NCBI GenBank assembly: GCA_035771175.1
Contig: CM069607.1
Location: 13,090,001-13,154,000, forward strand
Direction of reading: 5' to 3'
DNA from: Paratinospora sagittata
Taxonomy: Eukaryota; Streptophyta; Magnoliopsida; Ranunculales; Menispermaceae
Length of the DNA: 64,000 nt
The translations under genes and the position numbers were made by a program. This document shows, one piece after another, positions 1-10,200 of this stretch; positions within the stretch are counted from its first letter, which is position 1, and every line of letters begins with the position of its first letter. Under the pieces are notes generated by a model. It saw only the letters and a program-made list of their open reading frames with translations. It had not been told where the DNA came from and searched no databases.

Positions 1-295
1 ATGATCATTGTACAGTCTGAATATATAATGGAAAACTAGTAAAATAGGAAACTAACTAATAGAGATATCAGGGATTTCCTGAATCTCTTTATTCCTAAAT
101 TAATGTAGACAACTAATACTGAAAATCAGCAACTGTATCCTGAAAATCAGCAGCAGCTGTATCCCTGAAATCAGGGATTGAGTATTTCAACAATCAGCAA
201 CTGTATCCTGAAAAACAGCAGCTGTATCCCTGAAAATCAGGGATTGACAGCAGCAGCTGTATCCCTGAAAATCAGGGATTGAGTATTTCAACAAA
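1..295. repeat. Short palindromic repeats, possible LTR or TRIM end
   Basis: No gene. From about 111 the sequence repeats CAGCAGCTGTATCC and ATCCCTGA-AAA-TCAGGGAT, the latter a small perfect hairpin, at about 160-178, 226-245 and 259-279. The phrase GAGTATTTCAACA occurs twice. The stretch stops where homology to the gypsy leader begins (about 296). The CAACA end resembles a copia LTR terminus, but no primer-binding site follows, so this is only a guess. Confidence 0.5.
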
Positions 296-689
296 AAGAC
301 TAAGCGAAAGAGTTTGAATACATAAGATTGCGATAGAACGTTAGATCAAGATATTTACCGAGGCAAATCTTAGAATTTTTATGACTCGTATGGATTTTCA
401 ATGAAATATATATGTATGTTCACAAAAACCAGAACCAAAACATTTGAAATACTTGCAAAGTTTTATACTTATTATATAAACATTCTAACCTTATTTATTT
501 TACACCATGACCAAACATACGAGGCACATAAGATTTTTTGATTCCTCAACAAAAACCTTACACTATACTTAGAAAAATAGGTGGTTTTTATATTGCAGTA
601 CTCTCGAAATTGTTGCTGAGAATACCATAACATTATACTTGGCTACAGTTCCTAAATCATGGTTTTATTTTCTCCTTGCCAGTGAGAAA

Positions 690-1990
690 ATGCAAACCAG
701 GAAGAGAGGAAGACCACGTATTGTCCGTCCAAAGGAGGCGCCCCCTGAGATTCAAAACCAGGAACCGCCTCCTCCGACAACAGCACAGGCCACACCTGAC
801 ACTGCCACTACGTCTAGGCAGGCAGTGCCACCCCAACCCACACCCCTTGCCATGCCTTCGAGTATGGAAGTCTTTTTCGCCGGATTTATCGAGGCGATGA
901 AAGTAACTGTTCAGACGGCCGTTCGTGAGACCGCGGCCAATCAAGTTGTCACTGTTCAGGCACACGTGAGATCTGGGTCGGAGACTCAAACCGACCAGAT
1001 TATGAAATACAAGAGGCTACAACCTCTTACTTTTGCTGGCACCATTAATGCTGAAGAGGTGCAAAAATGGTTGGATGAGTCAAAGAAGGCTCTCGATGCA
1101 ATGGGAGTCGATGAGGCTCGAAAGATTCCACTTGCGACCTACCAACTTATTGGTGGAGCAAATACATGGTGGATAACAGTAAAGGAGGACCCAAGGGTCA
1201 ACACTACGGACATGACTTGGCAACAGTTCGAGTCACTGTTTATTGATGAGTACTTCCCCGGCGCTGTGAAGAGGCAGAAGCGCCAAGAGTTTGCCAAACT
1301 ATACCAAGGCGGCATGCCAGTCAGGGAGTATGCTGGCAAGTTTAAAGAATTATCGGTCTACTCTCTCTCCACCATCTCAACGAAGCAAGATAAGACCGAG
1401 AAATTCTACAATGGCCTTCGTCCTGACATTCGACAAGCCTTTTCGATCTTGGATCTCAAGATTTACAGGGAGGTCGTTGACAAGGCCATGAGCTTTGAGC
1501 AAGAGAAGATTGTGCAGGAGCAGAGACTGAATAGGGGAAAACCGCCTGCAACGTTTTCCCAATAGGGCTCGCAGCAGGGCAACAAGAAAAAGCCCTACTA
1601 TAATAAAAACCCAGCCCTCCCAGCCCCTGTTAAGAAGAATGAGGCCACGACACCTGCTGCCGAATCATCTAACCCTGGCCATCAGGGTTTTCGCAATCAT
1701 GGCCGCGGAGGCCGTAATGACAGGGGTGGCCGTCGAAACGGCAATGGCAGAGGTGGTGGTCAGCACCACAATCAGCATGGCCAACAGAACCATCAGCAGC
1801 AGAGGCTGACGTGTTACAACTGCGGCCAGCAGGGCCATGTAAGAAATGCATGTCCGCACCTTCAGCAACCTGTTCCCGTTGTTCCAGTCCAACAAGCACC
1901 ACCTGCTGCTAATGCCCAACCCAGGCGGAACCAGCAAAACTAGGGGCAACGGAACCAGGGCAGAGCATTTGTCATCGCTCAACAACCCCT
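690..1990 (+). pseudogene. Ty3/gypsy gag with zinc knuckle, two in-frame stops
   Basis: Capsid/nucleocapsid protein of the retroelement. I place the start at the ATG at 690 (MQTRKRGRPR), because that start is shared by the other two copies. A proline-rich N-terminus is followed by a Retrotrans_gag domain (residues about 110-280, with TYQLIGGANTWW and FIDEYFPGAVKRQKRQEF). Beyond a TAG at 1563 the same frame continues through a Gly/Arg/Asn-rich stretch to an intact CCHC knuckle (CYNCGQQGHVRNAC, about 1816-1857) and a second TAG at 1941. Both TAGs look like CAG-to-TAG transitions. It is the best-preserved gag of the three copies in the window. Confidence 0.88.
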
Positions 1991-2655
1991 CTCAGACAAC
2001 AATGTAGTCGAAGGTACATTTTCCTTGTTCAATACAATGGTGTCTGTCTTGTTCGATTCGGGTGCTACGCATTCTTTTATATCGTCTACATTGGTAAGAC
2101 ATTTAGGGTTGCATCCTGAACCCACAAACATCACAATCCATGTCACATCACCTTTAGGATCTAATACTGACGTGAATTTGCAGTGTTCTCGATGTGAGCT
2201 TCTAATGGCAGAACAAATAATATTTGCAGATCTTTTTGTGATGGACATTGAAGACTTCGACATCATCCTCGGCATGGACTAGCTCGCACCACTGAATGCA
2301 AAGATCGATTGTATGAAGAAGCAAGTTCAATTAGCCTTGCCCACGGGGGAGTTTGTCAAAATTCAAGGAACAAGAAAATGGATACATAACTCGACTGCTG
2401 CACTTCTCAAGGCACAGCTTCGAGCTCTATCCCTTGGTGATGAAAATGAATCACCAACACTATACCCTCTCGAAGTACACGATGTCCCGGTAATATCTGA
2501 ATTCCCAACAATTTTTCTAAATGACCTTCCTGGTCTAACTCCGGTTATGGAATTCGATTTTGAAATCAATCTCATACATGGGACCGGGCATATCTCAATT
2601 CCACCATACAGAATGTCAAATGTCGAGCTGGTCGAAATCAGGCGCAAAATTTTCT
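1991..2655 (+). pseudogene. Ty3/gypsy aspartic protease and start of RT, cut off
   Basis: It continues the gag frame. The protease active-site motif is intact (VLFDSGATHSFIS, about 2046-2084) and the domain ends with DFDIILGMD. There a TAG at 2280 replaces the expected Trp codon of GMDWL, a single G-to-A change. The frame then proceeds through the linker (FPTIFLNDLPGL) to ISIPPYRMSNVELVEIRRK, the segment just before the reverse-transcriptase core. It breaks at about 2655 into LTR sequence. RT, RNase H and integrase are absent. Confidence 0.86.
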
Positions 2656-3939
2656 TTATAAACAACCCCTCCCTCTCCTCATTTCTCACACCAAAATCAC
2701 TTCTCCTTGTGATTTTTCTTTCCTTTTTTCACACATTTTGAGTTTTTGTCTTCTCTTTTGAGACTCTTTCCTAGACTCTCGTACGGTGCAACGCGGTTCT
2801 TCCCGGGGGAAAGCGCCAGTTCTCAAAGAAGTTTTTATCTGAAGGTGGGGAACGAAATATAGGTTTGTGTGTCTTATAACTTTTATTAAAGTTTACATTC
2901 ATTTATCATTATGTCTACTATTCATTTACACTGCATTATTGCGAATACTGTCATACTTATGCCTGTATATTTGGAGTTCATGTATTACACTGTTGTTATG
3001 CCGGATTAGTGGTTAATCTGGCTCAACCAGACTCAGTCTTGTCCTCAGTAACTTTAAATAGTGAAAGGGAGGCAGTGTGTTGCTCTAGACGATTGGTATT
3101 TAAGTAGACCTCATGTCTAACCTCTCAACTGGAGTCTAATCTGGTTGGTCTTATTTGAAATCTATCAGCTTACACAAGTAATACTGAAGGTCCTAACCGT
3201 GCACGTAGTGATACCGACCCTGATAAGGATCACCAAACGTTGCCAAATCCTGTCTAAATGTTAAGTAAAGACCAGACCAGTTCATACATTGGCATTATAC
3301 ATAGCACCACCTAGGGACGTATGTGGTTTGTGATTCATAGAACAATTAGAAGCAATGCTCGCTATTCATTATATTTCTCTGGAGATGGACGTACAATGAA
3401 AACCTGGCTACTCCTGGGGAAGTACATTTGTACGCGAATCCAAAGTGTCGTTCCTGAGGAAGGACGTACAATGAGAACCCGGCTACTCCTGGGGAGGGAC
3501 ATCTGTACGTGAACTCAGGCGATGTACAATCATCAAACCAATACGAGACGGTGTCATGCATACATACATATTGATTGATTATGATGCTTTGATGTGTATT
3601 TAAGATATTTGATTATGAAGTTTGCTTTATTAGTTGCTATAGAACTATTTTACCCACTGAGTGTGTAGCTCACCCCGTTGTTATCCAATTTTTCACAGGA
3701 GATTAGGGTGGACTAGGTGCAGGTTTTTAGGCCCACATTTTGTACCCTTTGTATTATTCATTGGGGATTTTGGGAGAATGTTCCCTTAACTATTTCATGT
3801 ACAAATATATTTTGAAATTAATGAAATCAGATTTGTACTAAATCGTGCTTCCGCTCACTCTGCTATCGTCATTATAATGCATTCGCGCCCCGTCCGTGAG
3901 TATCCCGCCGGTTTAGGCGCGTCCCGGCGAGGTGTGACA
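2656..3939 (+). repeat. 3' LTR of gypsy copy 1 (5'-truncated)
   Basis: It matches the reverse complement of the LTRs at 19780-21095 and 32150-33516 from the TATA-like region onward. It ends in GGTGTGACA, the LTR terminus of this family. It carries two copies of an about 51-bp block beginning GACGTACAATGA (about 3388 and 3464), spaced 75 bp apart. The first part of U3 is lost at the deletion junction. The next five bases are GAAAC, but no matching left flank exists. Confidence 0.85.
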
Positions 3940-3949
3940 GAAACAATCT

Positions 3950-4983
3950 ATGGTTATTCCATGGAATGGGCTATCAAGAAGGTGGTCGGAGATGAGTCGG
4001 GGTTTCTTCCGACATCGAACATACATTGACATTCCAGTGGATGATACTTCATTTGAGGTCAGATTGTTTGATCTCCAAAGAAATTGGTTTCCTCCAAATA
4101 TCACATGCAAACGTCGTGACGATGAGGTTTCTGATGAAGGAAAAACACCATTGGAGGTTGAGAAAGAAGCTAGTGGAACCAATCAAAAGTCTCTCCGAAG
4201 CTTCGAATACCAGAGCTAGCAGGGACAAGGGTCTGAGCGGATTTGCTGCAATGATAGTACGGCGGATTTCGATGGGACATTGCTGGAGCAGGGCATGGGA
4301 CCTTCCTCCCTCGAGCAGCACAGATGTCAATCAGTCAAAAGTTGTGACATCTAGCCTTCTGGAGCAATCACACGTGGCGCACATTCGAAGGTGCCTAACC
4401 CACGCTGCTCTTAAGGGCGAGATTGTTGGTAGGCTAGTTGGATGGGCCCATAATCAGAACCTGATCCGGGCTGGAATCACCTATCAATGGGCTTTGGATG
4501 GCCAGATCAAAAAAGACGAAGTCTCACAATGCCCACACTAGCCCAGCCCACTCAGGTCTGAAGTTTATGAAGGGTTGGCCTTCAACTGCTACCGACCAGA
4601 AGGATCCTTCAAGCTTCGACAGTGATCGTGTTTATGATTTACTGCGAATAGAAGACAACTGCAACGAGGAGAAAGTTTATGGGGAGACACAATCGGACAC
4701 TCATGCTTCAAGGAGATGTTGGATCGATATGATTGAGGAAGATGAAGATAAGGAACCAGAGGAATCCAGAGCTCCTGCTAAGGTCCGATCTTTAATTTCG
4801 ACAAATTGTGGTTCCCATGTGTTTTCCCCATCTCCCAATCCTTCATGTTCCCATCACTCTTCTACACCCACACCCAATGCTGGCAATCCTATGGCATTAC
4901 AAGCAACCATGGGGCAATGCGGTGATAAGGCTAGTGATAGAATCAAGGAAAAAAATATTCCTTTACATATATGGAGATCTTGA
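3950..4983 (+). pseudogene. LINE ORF1-like remnant
   Basis: Two overlapping frames (3950-4219 and 4026-4541) and a further frame (4498-4983) give low-identity coding remnants. Phrases such as YIDIPVDDTSFEVRLFDLQ and a hydrophilic acidic C-terminal part (EEDEDKEPEES) lie directly before the endonuclease ORF. Position and composition suit the ORF1 protein (nucleic-acid-binding, gag-like) of plant L1 elements. I see no intact zinc knuckle and the frame is broken, so the assignment rests mostly on context. Confidence 0.45.
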
Positions 4984-5094
4984 GCTTTCAGGAGCAGGTA
5001 GATATAAGACTATTTCAAGTGACAAGAAACAATTTCGAGCAAGGGGGCAGGTTTGTATAACACAGTTTTGGACAGGGATATGTTTAGTTTCATC

Positions 5095-5790
5095 ATGAAG
5101 ATCCTCTCATGGAATATAAGGAGTTGTGACTTGAAAGCAAACCAAAGAGATATAAAGAAGATACTTGGCCCTTCAAAACCAGACATAGTTATCTTGCATG
5201 AGGTGAAGAAAATGGCGGTAGACAGATTGACAATCAAGTCTTTGTGGCAGTCTAGATTCATGGACTGGTGCCTCATCCCTGCAGATGGCATGGTTGGGGG
5301 TATTTTAATCAATTGGGATTCCAGGAAAATGGAAGTTCTGGAATCAATTCATGGGAACTTATCACTTTCCATCAAAGTCAATGACAGAGTGAACCCCCCA
5401 TGGTGGCTCACTAAAGTCTACGAGCCAAACACACACCAAGGCAGGCAGCTCTTCTGGGAGGACTTGTCAGCTCTGGGTGGTTTATACACCCCCAGATGGT
5501 TTGTTGGGGGAGATTTCAACGTCATCAGATTCATGTCAAAACAATCAAGGTGTTCTTCAATATCTGCTGGTACGAGGGAGTTCGACAGTCTACTCAATGA
5601 GATGCAGTTAAGAGACCCACCATTGCTTAACCAGAAAAATACATGGACTAATGGCAAAGAATAACTTACATGTTGTAGATTGGACAGATTCCTTCTGGAT
5701 AAAGACTGGGAGGATTTGTATACAATGTGCAGACAAGAAACTAAAAGCAGACTCATCTCTGACCATTGGCCAATTACAATGAATTCATCT
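5095..5790 (+). pseudogene. LINE ORF2 endonuclease domain (exonuclease/endonuclease/phosphatase fold)
   Basis: The domain would nick target DNA for target-primed reverse transcription. It starts MKILSWNIRS at 5095. Motifs in order are SWNIR, PDIVILHEVK (the usual QETK, with the acidic residue kept), GGDFNVIR, then after a TAA at 5662 LDRFLLDKDW and SDHWPI. The order and spacing match AP-type endonucleases of L1 elements. Further stops follow (for example near 5833), and the RT domain that should come next is missing. Confidence 0.82.
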
Positions 5791-5994
5791 TCAGAAAAAT
5801 GGGGACAAACACCATTTAGGTTCGAGCATGTCTAGTTCACCTATAAAGACTTTGATCAACTTGTCAGGCAGTGGTGGAATCAAAATACATTCCAAGGATG
5901 GGAAGGGTACAAATTTATGAGTAAGTTCAAATTCTTGAAGATTAAAATCAAGGATGAAGCAGGAACTTTTGTGATCTGGATAAACAAAAAAGGA

Positions 5995-6385
5995 AGGAGT
6001 TGATACAGGAACTACATGCTCTTGATAAGAGGTGGGGAGATGCCACCTGGTCTATTGAAGATAGATCCAAACGATTGGATATCATAAGAAATATCCATTC
6101 CATCAATGTTCATGAAGACAAGGTAGCTGCTCAAAAAGCAAAGTTGAAATGGGCCAGAGAGGGTGATGGCAACACCAGTTACTTCCATAGACTACTGAGT
6201 CACAGAAGGGCAAAACAATAATTTCCAAATTGGAATGGGGAGACGGAACATTGTTGGAATCAGAAGAAGAGATTGTCAAGGAAATAATTGAGCATTTCTA
6301 ATGTCTATTTACTGATGATAACCAGCAAACACGGGGCTGGGGACATTCAGTGCCTCAAAAAAATATCAATTCAAATGAATCCAGC
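5995..6385 (+). pseudogene. LINE ORF2 pre-RT linker
   Basis: The frame at 6000-6221 encodes an alpha-helical basic segment with KLKWAREGDGNTSYFHRLLSHRRAK, the W-EGD-NT-YFH signature found between endonuclease and reverse transcriptase in plant L1 elements. After a stop the frame resumes weakly with EEIVKEIIEHF and ends by about 6385. No RT catalytic motif is present. Confidence 0.75.
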
Positions 6386-6556
6386 CCCTAGCTCGGGACT
6401 CTCGTCTCATGAAACGAGGTCACGAGTTCGACTCCCACCTTATCAGCGTTGGCCACTGGGTTGTCTCCCGCTCGATTTCGCCAGGGGCCTTAGTGGATTA
6501 GTTGGGCCAAAGGTTCGGATACCATTAAGTTGTCCAAAAAAAGAAAAAAAAAACCT
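6386..6556 (+). repeat. SINE-like tRNA-derived sequence with A-rich tail
   Basis: GAGTTCGACTCC at about 6424-6435 fits a Pol III B-box, in a context (GTCTCATGAAACGAGGTCACGAG) typical of plant tRNA-derived SINEs. An A-rich tail runs from about 6535 to 6553. A convincing A-box and target duplications are not seen, so it may be 5'-truncated. It sits exactly between LINE and copia remnants. Confidence 0.5.
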
Positions 6557-7862
6557 AAGTTATTGACTCAGGAGCAATGGATCATATGACTCATTTTTCA
6601 AGAAACTTTGTCACTTATCATCCATGCTCAAGTAATAAGAAGATCCAAATTGCCAGTGGTACTGGTACCATACTACTGTTGTTGGTCAAGGGGAAGTCTC
6701 ATTTAAATCTCACTTTTCGTTGAAAAATGTCCATGTTCCAAATCTATGAGTTAGTCTTTTCTCCACTCATCAAATCACAAAAGATTTAAATTGTAGTCCA
6801 ACATTCCTCCCCACTTAATGTGTATTTTAGGACTGGGCTACAAGGAGGATGATTGGACATGCCAAGGAGAGGGACAGATTGTGTCTCCTTGACATGACTG
6901 GCAACCATGGTGGTCAATTATCTCATTTCTATGCTTCAAAAACAACAGATCAGTGTTTTCAAGGCGCTAAGGCAATGTCTAGGCGATTTGCCCTGTCTAG
7001 GCAAGTCGTAGCCTAGGCGAAGCCAAGACGTGGCCTAGGCGATAAAAAATATTTATTTATAAGTCCCTAAATAATTAATTAATCATTTACAGGTTCCTGA
7101 ATAATTCATATATATAATTATATATATCTAACTGTATTTTATAATAAATGTTAAATTTTCATAAAATGATCAAAAACACTTCATATTAATTAAAATCATG
7201 TCCACAAAACATTAATTCATGCCACAATACACATTATCCAAAAGGTTCAAAAGTACAAAACTCAAATATCTATCCCCGGAGGGTCGCCAATGGTCGTCAG
7301 AAATTTCAACGGCGTTTCTTGGTCAAAGCAAATGGAAATGATGGGCTTAAGAAGAGAAAGGTTCGAGGGTTTACTGTAGAAAGAGACGTTTCTGTTTTTA
7401 AAGCTTTTTTTTTAATTAGAGAGACCCCCGTGAACTTATTAAATATTTGCACAAACCCTCATTGCTTGCCTAGCACAACGCCTAGGCGTTTTCTCCCTAA
7501 AACGCCTAGACAACGCCTTGAAAACATTGATACAGATGATATTTGGCTTCGTGATCTTAGATTAGGACATCCGTCATTGAAATTACTTCAAAAGAATGCT
7601 TCCTTCTTTGTTTTCAAACATTACTGTAAACGATTTTCATTTTGATGTTTGTGAGTTTGCAAAAATGGCCTTTCCCTCGAGCAATAAAAAAATCATTCAA
7701 ATATTTGGGATCCTCCTAGGGTGTCTAATATCTTAGGTGCAAAATGGTTTGTCTTTTATAGATGATTGTACAAGAATCACTTGAATATATCTCATGAAAG
7801 AAAAATCTGAAGTAAGTTCCATTTTTCTCATTTTCCACCATATGATTAAAACTCAATTTAGG
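6557..7862 (+). mobile_element. Ty1/copia pol fragment (protease to integrase), split by hAT element
   Basis: From 6562 the translation reads IDSGAMDHMTHFSRNF, the copia protease active site with GAT changed to GAM. The pre-integrase region follows and is interrupted at 6950 by the hAT element. It resumes at 7530 in the same sense with DDIWLRDLRLGHPS, then the early integrase core (WFV-DDCTR-TW-YLMKEKSE). Several frameshifts and stops are present. The fragment ends near 7862 and has no LTR. Confidence 0.78.
6951..7529. mobile_element. Non-autonomous hAT-like element, 579 bp
   Basis: The ends are CAGTGTTTTCAAGGCG and, inverted, CAATGTTTTCAAGGCG: 15 of 16 positions match. The CA-TG start is typical of hAT termini. 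The flanks CAACAGAT and ATACAGAT agree at 6 of 8 bases, consistent with an old 8-bp target duplication. Removing the element rejoins the copia pre-integrase reading. Subterminal CCTAGGCG/CGCCTAGG motifs recur at both ends. There is no transposase; the reading frame at 7319-7645 crosses the right end and is a chance frame. Confidence 0.82.
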
Positions 7863-8334
7863 GTGGACCGCTATTCCATGAAAAATATGAATAGCGTCTT
7901 TCTTTAGGGCACAACTAAATGCATTTTTATATGGAAAATAAAAATAAAAAAATCTGTGGAAAAGTGTTTTCCAAACACTTCACTGATTCTGAAAACATGT
8001 TTTTTCAAAAAACTAAAAAACATACACACACATATATATATATATATATATATTCAAAGTCTCCAAAGTTTTTCCTGGAATTCTCCCCAGTAAAAAAGAA
8101 GACAACTTTATGGTAAAAAAATCAAATAACAGTGGAAAAGTCTATAGCAAGGAACTTAGAAAGTTAATATTTCAGCTGAATTGGAAAAAAATTAAAGAAT
8201 TAGAAAACAAAGTTAAGAAAACCGTATAACTTCAGCAACAGATAACATACATAAGATTTGCCACAATGTTTTACCACTAAATAATTAATTCCAATCAATA
8301 AATTGAAGCAGTCAACAAGGCAAGAAAGAGCTAC
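7863..8334. other. Non-coding sequence with (AT)n tract; may be intron of the ABC1K gene
   Basis: No coding signal is recognised. It holds a CA/TA microsatellite at about 8023-8053. The segment lies immediately 3' (minus strand) of the splice donor at 8334, so if the kinase gene is intact this is the start of its third intron. Confidence 0.6.
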
Positions 8335-9390
8335 CTCTTTAACCTTCTTTTTTATCACGTCTGTAGCAAGACGGGAAAGAAAACCACCAGCAACAGACAA
8401 TAACTGAACAATGCGCGTTGCAACAGAACGAGGCCTTTTCCCCCAGTATGAAGAGATGATAGCAGGATCATATACCAAAGGCAAAGATTCACCGCTTTCC
8501 TCAACCTGAAAAAAGGCACACGGTAAGTTCATAGCATCACCAACACACAAAATGTTTCATCCACATTCATTCACACAAACTTACTCAGCGTTTACGCTTT
8601 AGCAAACATAACGAATACTCTCCAACTTCAAATCCTAAAAATTCCTTTCTGAATCAAATTCTGAAACTTAACCTAGTCATCCTAAGAAAAATCCTAACTT
8701 CATCATTGAATTGAAATCCTGACTAGTTAGTAGTTAATACAAAAAAAAAAAAAAAGAAATACCAGCAAATAAACAGTAATCATTCATACATCCATTCAAC
8801 TCAATGAAATGATGCTAGTCACTTTCTCAATCAAAATCATTTTCGGCAAAATTCTCTAAAGGATCATCGTAAAAAATCAATAAATTTGGAAAAAAAAAAA
8901 ACCCAACAAAACTCACCTCAACTAACCGAAGCTGAACATTATCATCAGCGAACTGCGAATCCCTCAAATTCTGGCCGCGAAGACCTCTCATGAGAGTCGC
9001 CAATTGCTCGTTCTCCTCCATTTGCGCTCTCACTCTCTTAATCTCCTGCGAAACGCTCCCCATTTTCTGCCCAAAATCCACTCAGTGAACAACAAATAGA
9101 AGAAAATTGAAAAAATCGTTAACCAAAGAATTCTGAATTTTGAACTATTCCACCAAACGCACCAGAGCGACGCCGTTGACTGGCTTCGGTGACGCAGTTG
9201 AAGAACGCTCGGTACCAGTAGTAGGGTTTGGGTCCGTGGCAACTGCGAAAACGCCGCTCCGTCTTCTTGGAGGAATCGGAAAGAGAAGCTGAGTTCTTGA
9301 TTTGGAGCGCAATGCATCGTTGCGTAACGGTAATGCGCGCCGAACGGGTTCAATTCCGCAGCAGACGAGCTGAGACGCAGCAGCGTCCAT
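8335..9390 (-). CDS. ABC1K3: ABC1-like atypical kinase, exons 1-3 only (plastid-targeted N-terminus)
   Basis: Exon 1 is 9390-9159 (ATG at 9390 in GCCATGG context), exon 2 is 9080-8917 and exon 3 is 8505-8335. Introns have GT-AG ends (donors GTTTGG, GTGAGT, GTAGCT). The three exons join in frame without a stop to 189 codons. Residues 1-50 look like a plastid transit peptide (Ala, Ser, Arg rich). Then come a conserved coiled segment (GQKMGSVSQEIKRVRAQMEE), LRGQNLRDSQFADDN, and PLVYDPAIISSYWGKRPR up to KKKVKE. I recognise this as the region just before the ABC1/UbiB kinase domain of plant ABC1K3-type plastoglobule proteins, which are about 700 residues and act in prenylquinone metabolism. No kinase exon is found between 1 and 8334. 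Either the gene is truncated or intron 3 is longer than 8.3 kb and filled with transposons. Family is certain to me; the paralogue (ABC1K3 rather than ABC1K1) is less so. Confidence 0.8.
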
Positions 9391-10200
9391 GGCAGAATCG
9401 AAGGTCCGTTGGCTTAACAACCAAACGAGAGTAAAATTGGATGAAAATGTATGGGAAAGAGAAGAAGAGAAAGAAAGAAAGTAAGACACGTTAGAAAGCA
9501 AAGCAGTTTGAAATGAAAAGCTTCTTCTTCTGCTCTCAACTTCTAAACTTCGTCAATTGAGAGGACGTCGTAAGAAGACTGAAGACATTGGAAGTGGGTG
9601 GGCCCTTGTTGTTTTTCCGTAGTTCCATGATCAGTTTGGCAGAGAAAAGGTTGGACATTAGTCTGAAACGTGGCGTGATTTGAGCGAAGCAATTCTCGTG
9701 GCTTTTCTTTTCATATTTTTGTTTAACTTGGCTCTCCATTCTCTTCCTCTTCGTACCATTTTTACAAAAATAATAAATAAATTTCCTTTTATTACGAGCA
9801 CAAAAAAATTAATGATTATATTTGTCTTTCGTAAATAATAATGTAATTTTGTTTTTTTTTATAATGGTTTCGAAAAAAAGACCCACCGCAACAATCATAC
9901 GTCAATTAAACCAAGCCACCACAAGAATCATGCATGTACTGATTAAATCTGAAAATGTAGCAGCCAACAGGAAAATGGATTTAAATTGATAAGAAGCATT
10001 TCTCAATAAACAATGATGAAAATAGCACATGAAAAGCTTAAAAAAAAATGTTTTGTATACCACACAGTAAATAAAACAAAGTGTTGATGCAAATTACCAC
10101 ACAGCAAATGAAGATCATTACAACCACTACAAACATTGAAAGCAGATGTGTCAATAGAACAAAGTGAAATCTATCTAGCCCTAATTTTTTATAGTTCATA
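9391..10200 (-). promoter_or_regulatory. Upstream region of the ABC1K-like gene (5' UTR/promoter, unresolved)
   Basis: Apart from the first 100 bases, which are probably 5' UTR (CT-rich on the minus strand), no gene or transposon is recognised. I cannot point to a specific TATA box or transcription start. Two short direct repeats ACCACACAG-AAAT occur near 10058 and 10098. Further out it becomes AT-rich spacer. Confidence 0.4.

Larger units (their letters stand above)
296..3939 (+). mobile_element. Ty3/gypsy copy 1: leader, gag, protease, then 3' LTR (internal deletion)
   Basis: The leader from about 296 matches the leaders of the two minus-strand copies near 12650-12300 and 26850-26500. The same reading frame then runs through gag and protease into the start of the reverse-transcriptase region. 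At about 2650-2660 the coding sequence passes directly into LTR sequence, equivalent to the LTR just upstream of its TATA-like segment, so most of pol is missing. The LTR ends GGTGTGACA at 3939. No 5' LTR is visible: the homology stops at about 296 in unrelated hairpin repeats. It is a deletion derivative of the same family as the full-length element at 19780-33516. Confidence 0.88.
3940..6385 (+). mobile_element. L1-type LINE remnant, 3' truncated
   Basis: It contains an upstream coding remnant (about 3950-4983), a complete apurinic-endonuclease-like domain (5095-5790) and the linker that precedes reverse transcriptase in plant L1 elements. That linker is recognised by KWAREGDGNTSYFH at about 6146-6190. 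No RT motifs follow; the sequence ends in SINE-like and copia sequence at about 6385. Loss of the 3' side is the reverse of the usual 5' truncation of LINEs, so later deletion or insertion is likely. Confidence 0.8.

Noticed and set aside
657..1562. Minus-strand frames opposite gag
   Set aside because: Antisense shadows of the gag frame; Arg/Cys-rich only because gag is GC-richer.
6386..6440. tRNA gene
   Set aside because: Only a B-box-like stretch is present; no A-box, anticodon stem or cloverleaf. Sequences resembling tRNA-Met near LTRs are primer-binding sites.
7319..7645. 108-codon frame as a host gene
   Set aside because: It starts inside the hAT element and runs across its right end into copia sequence.
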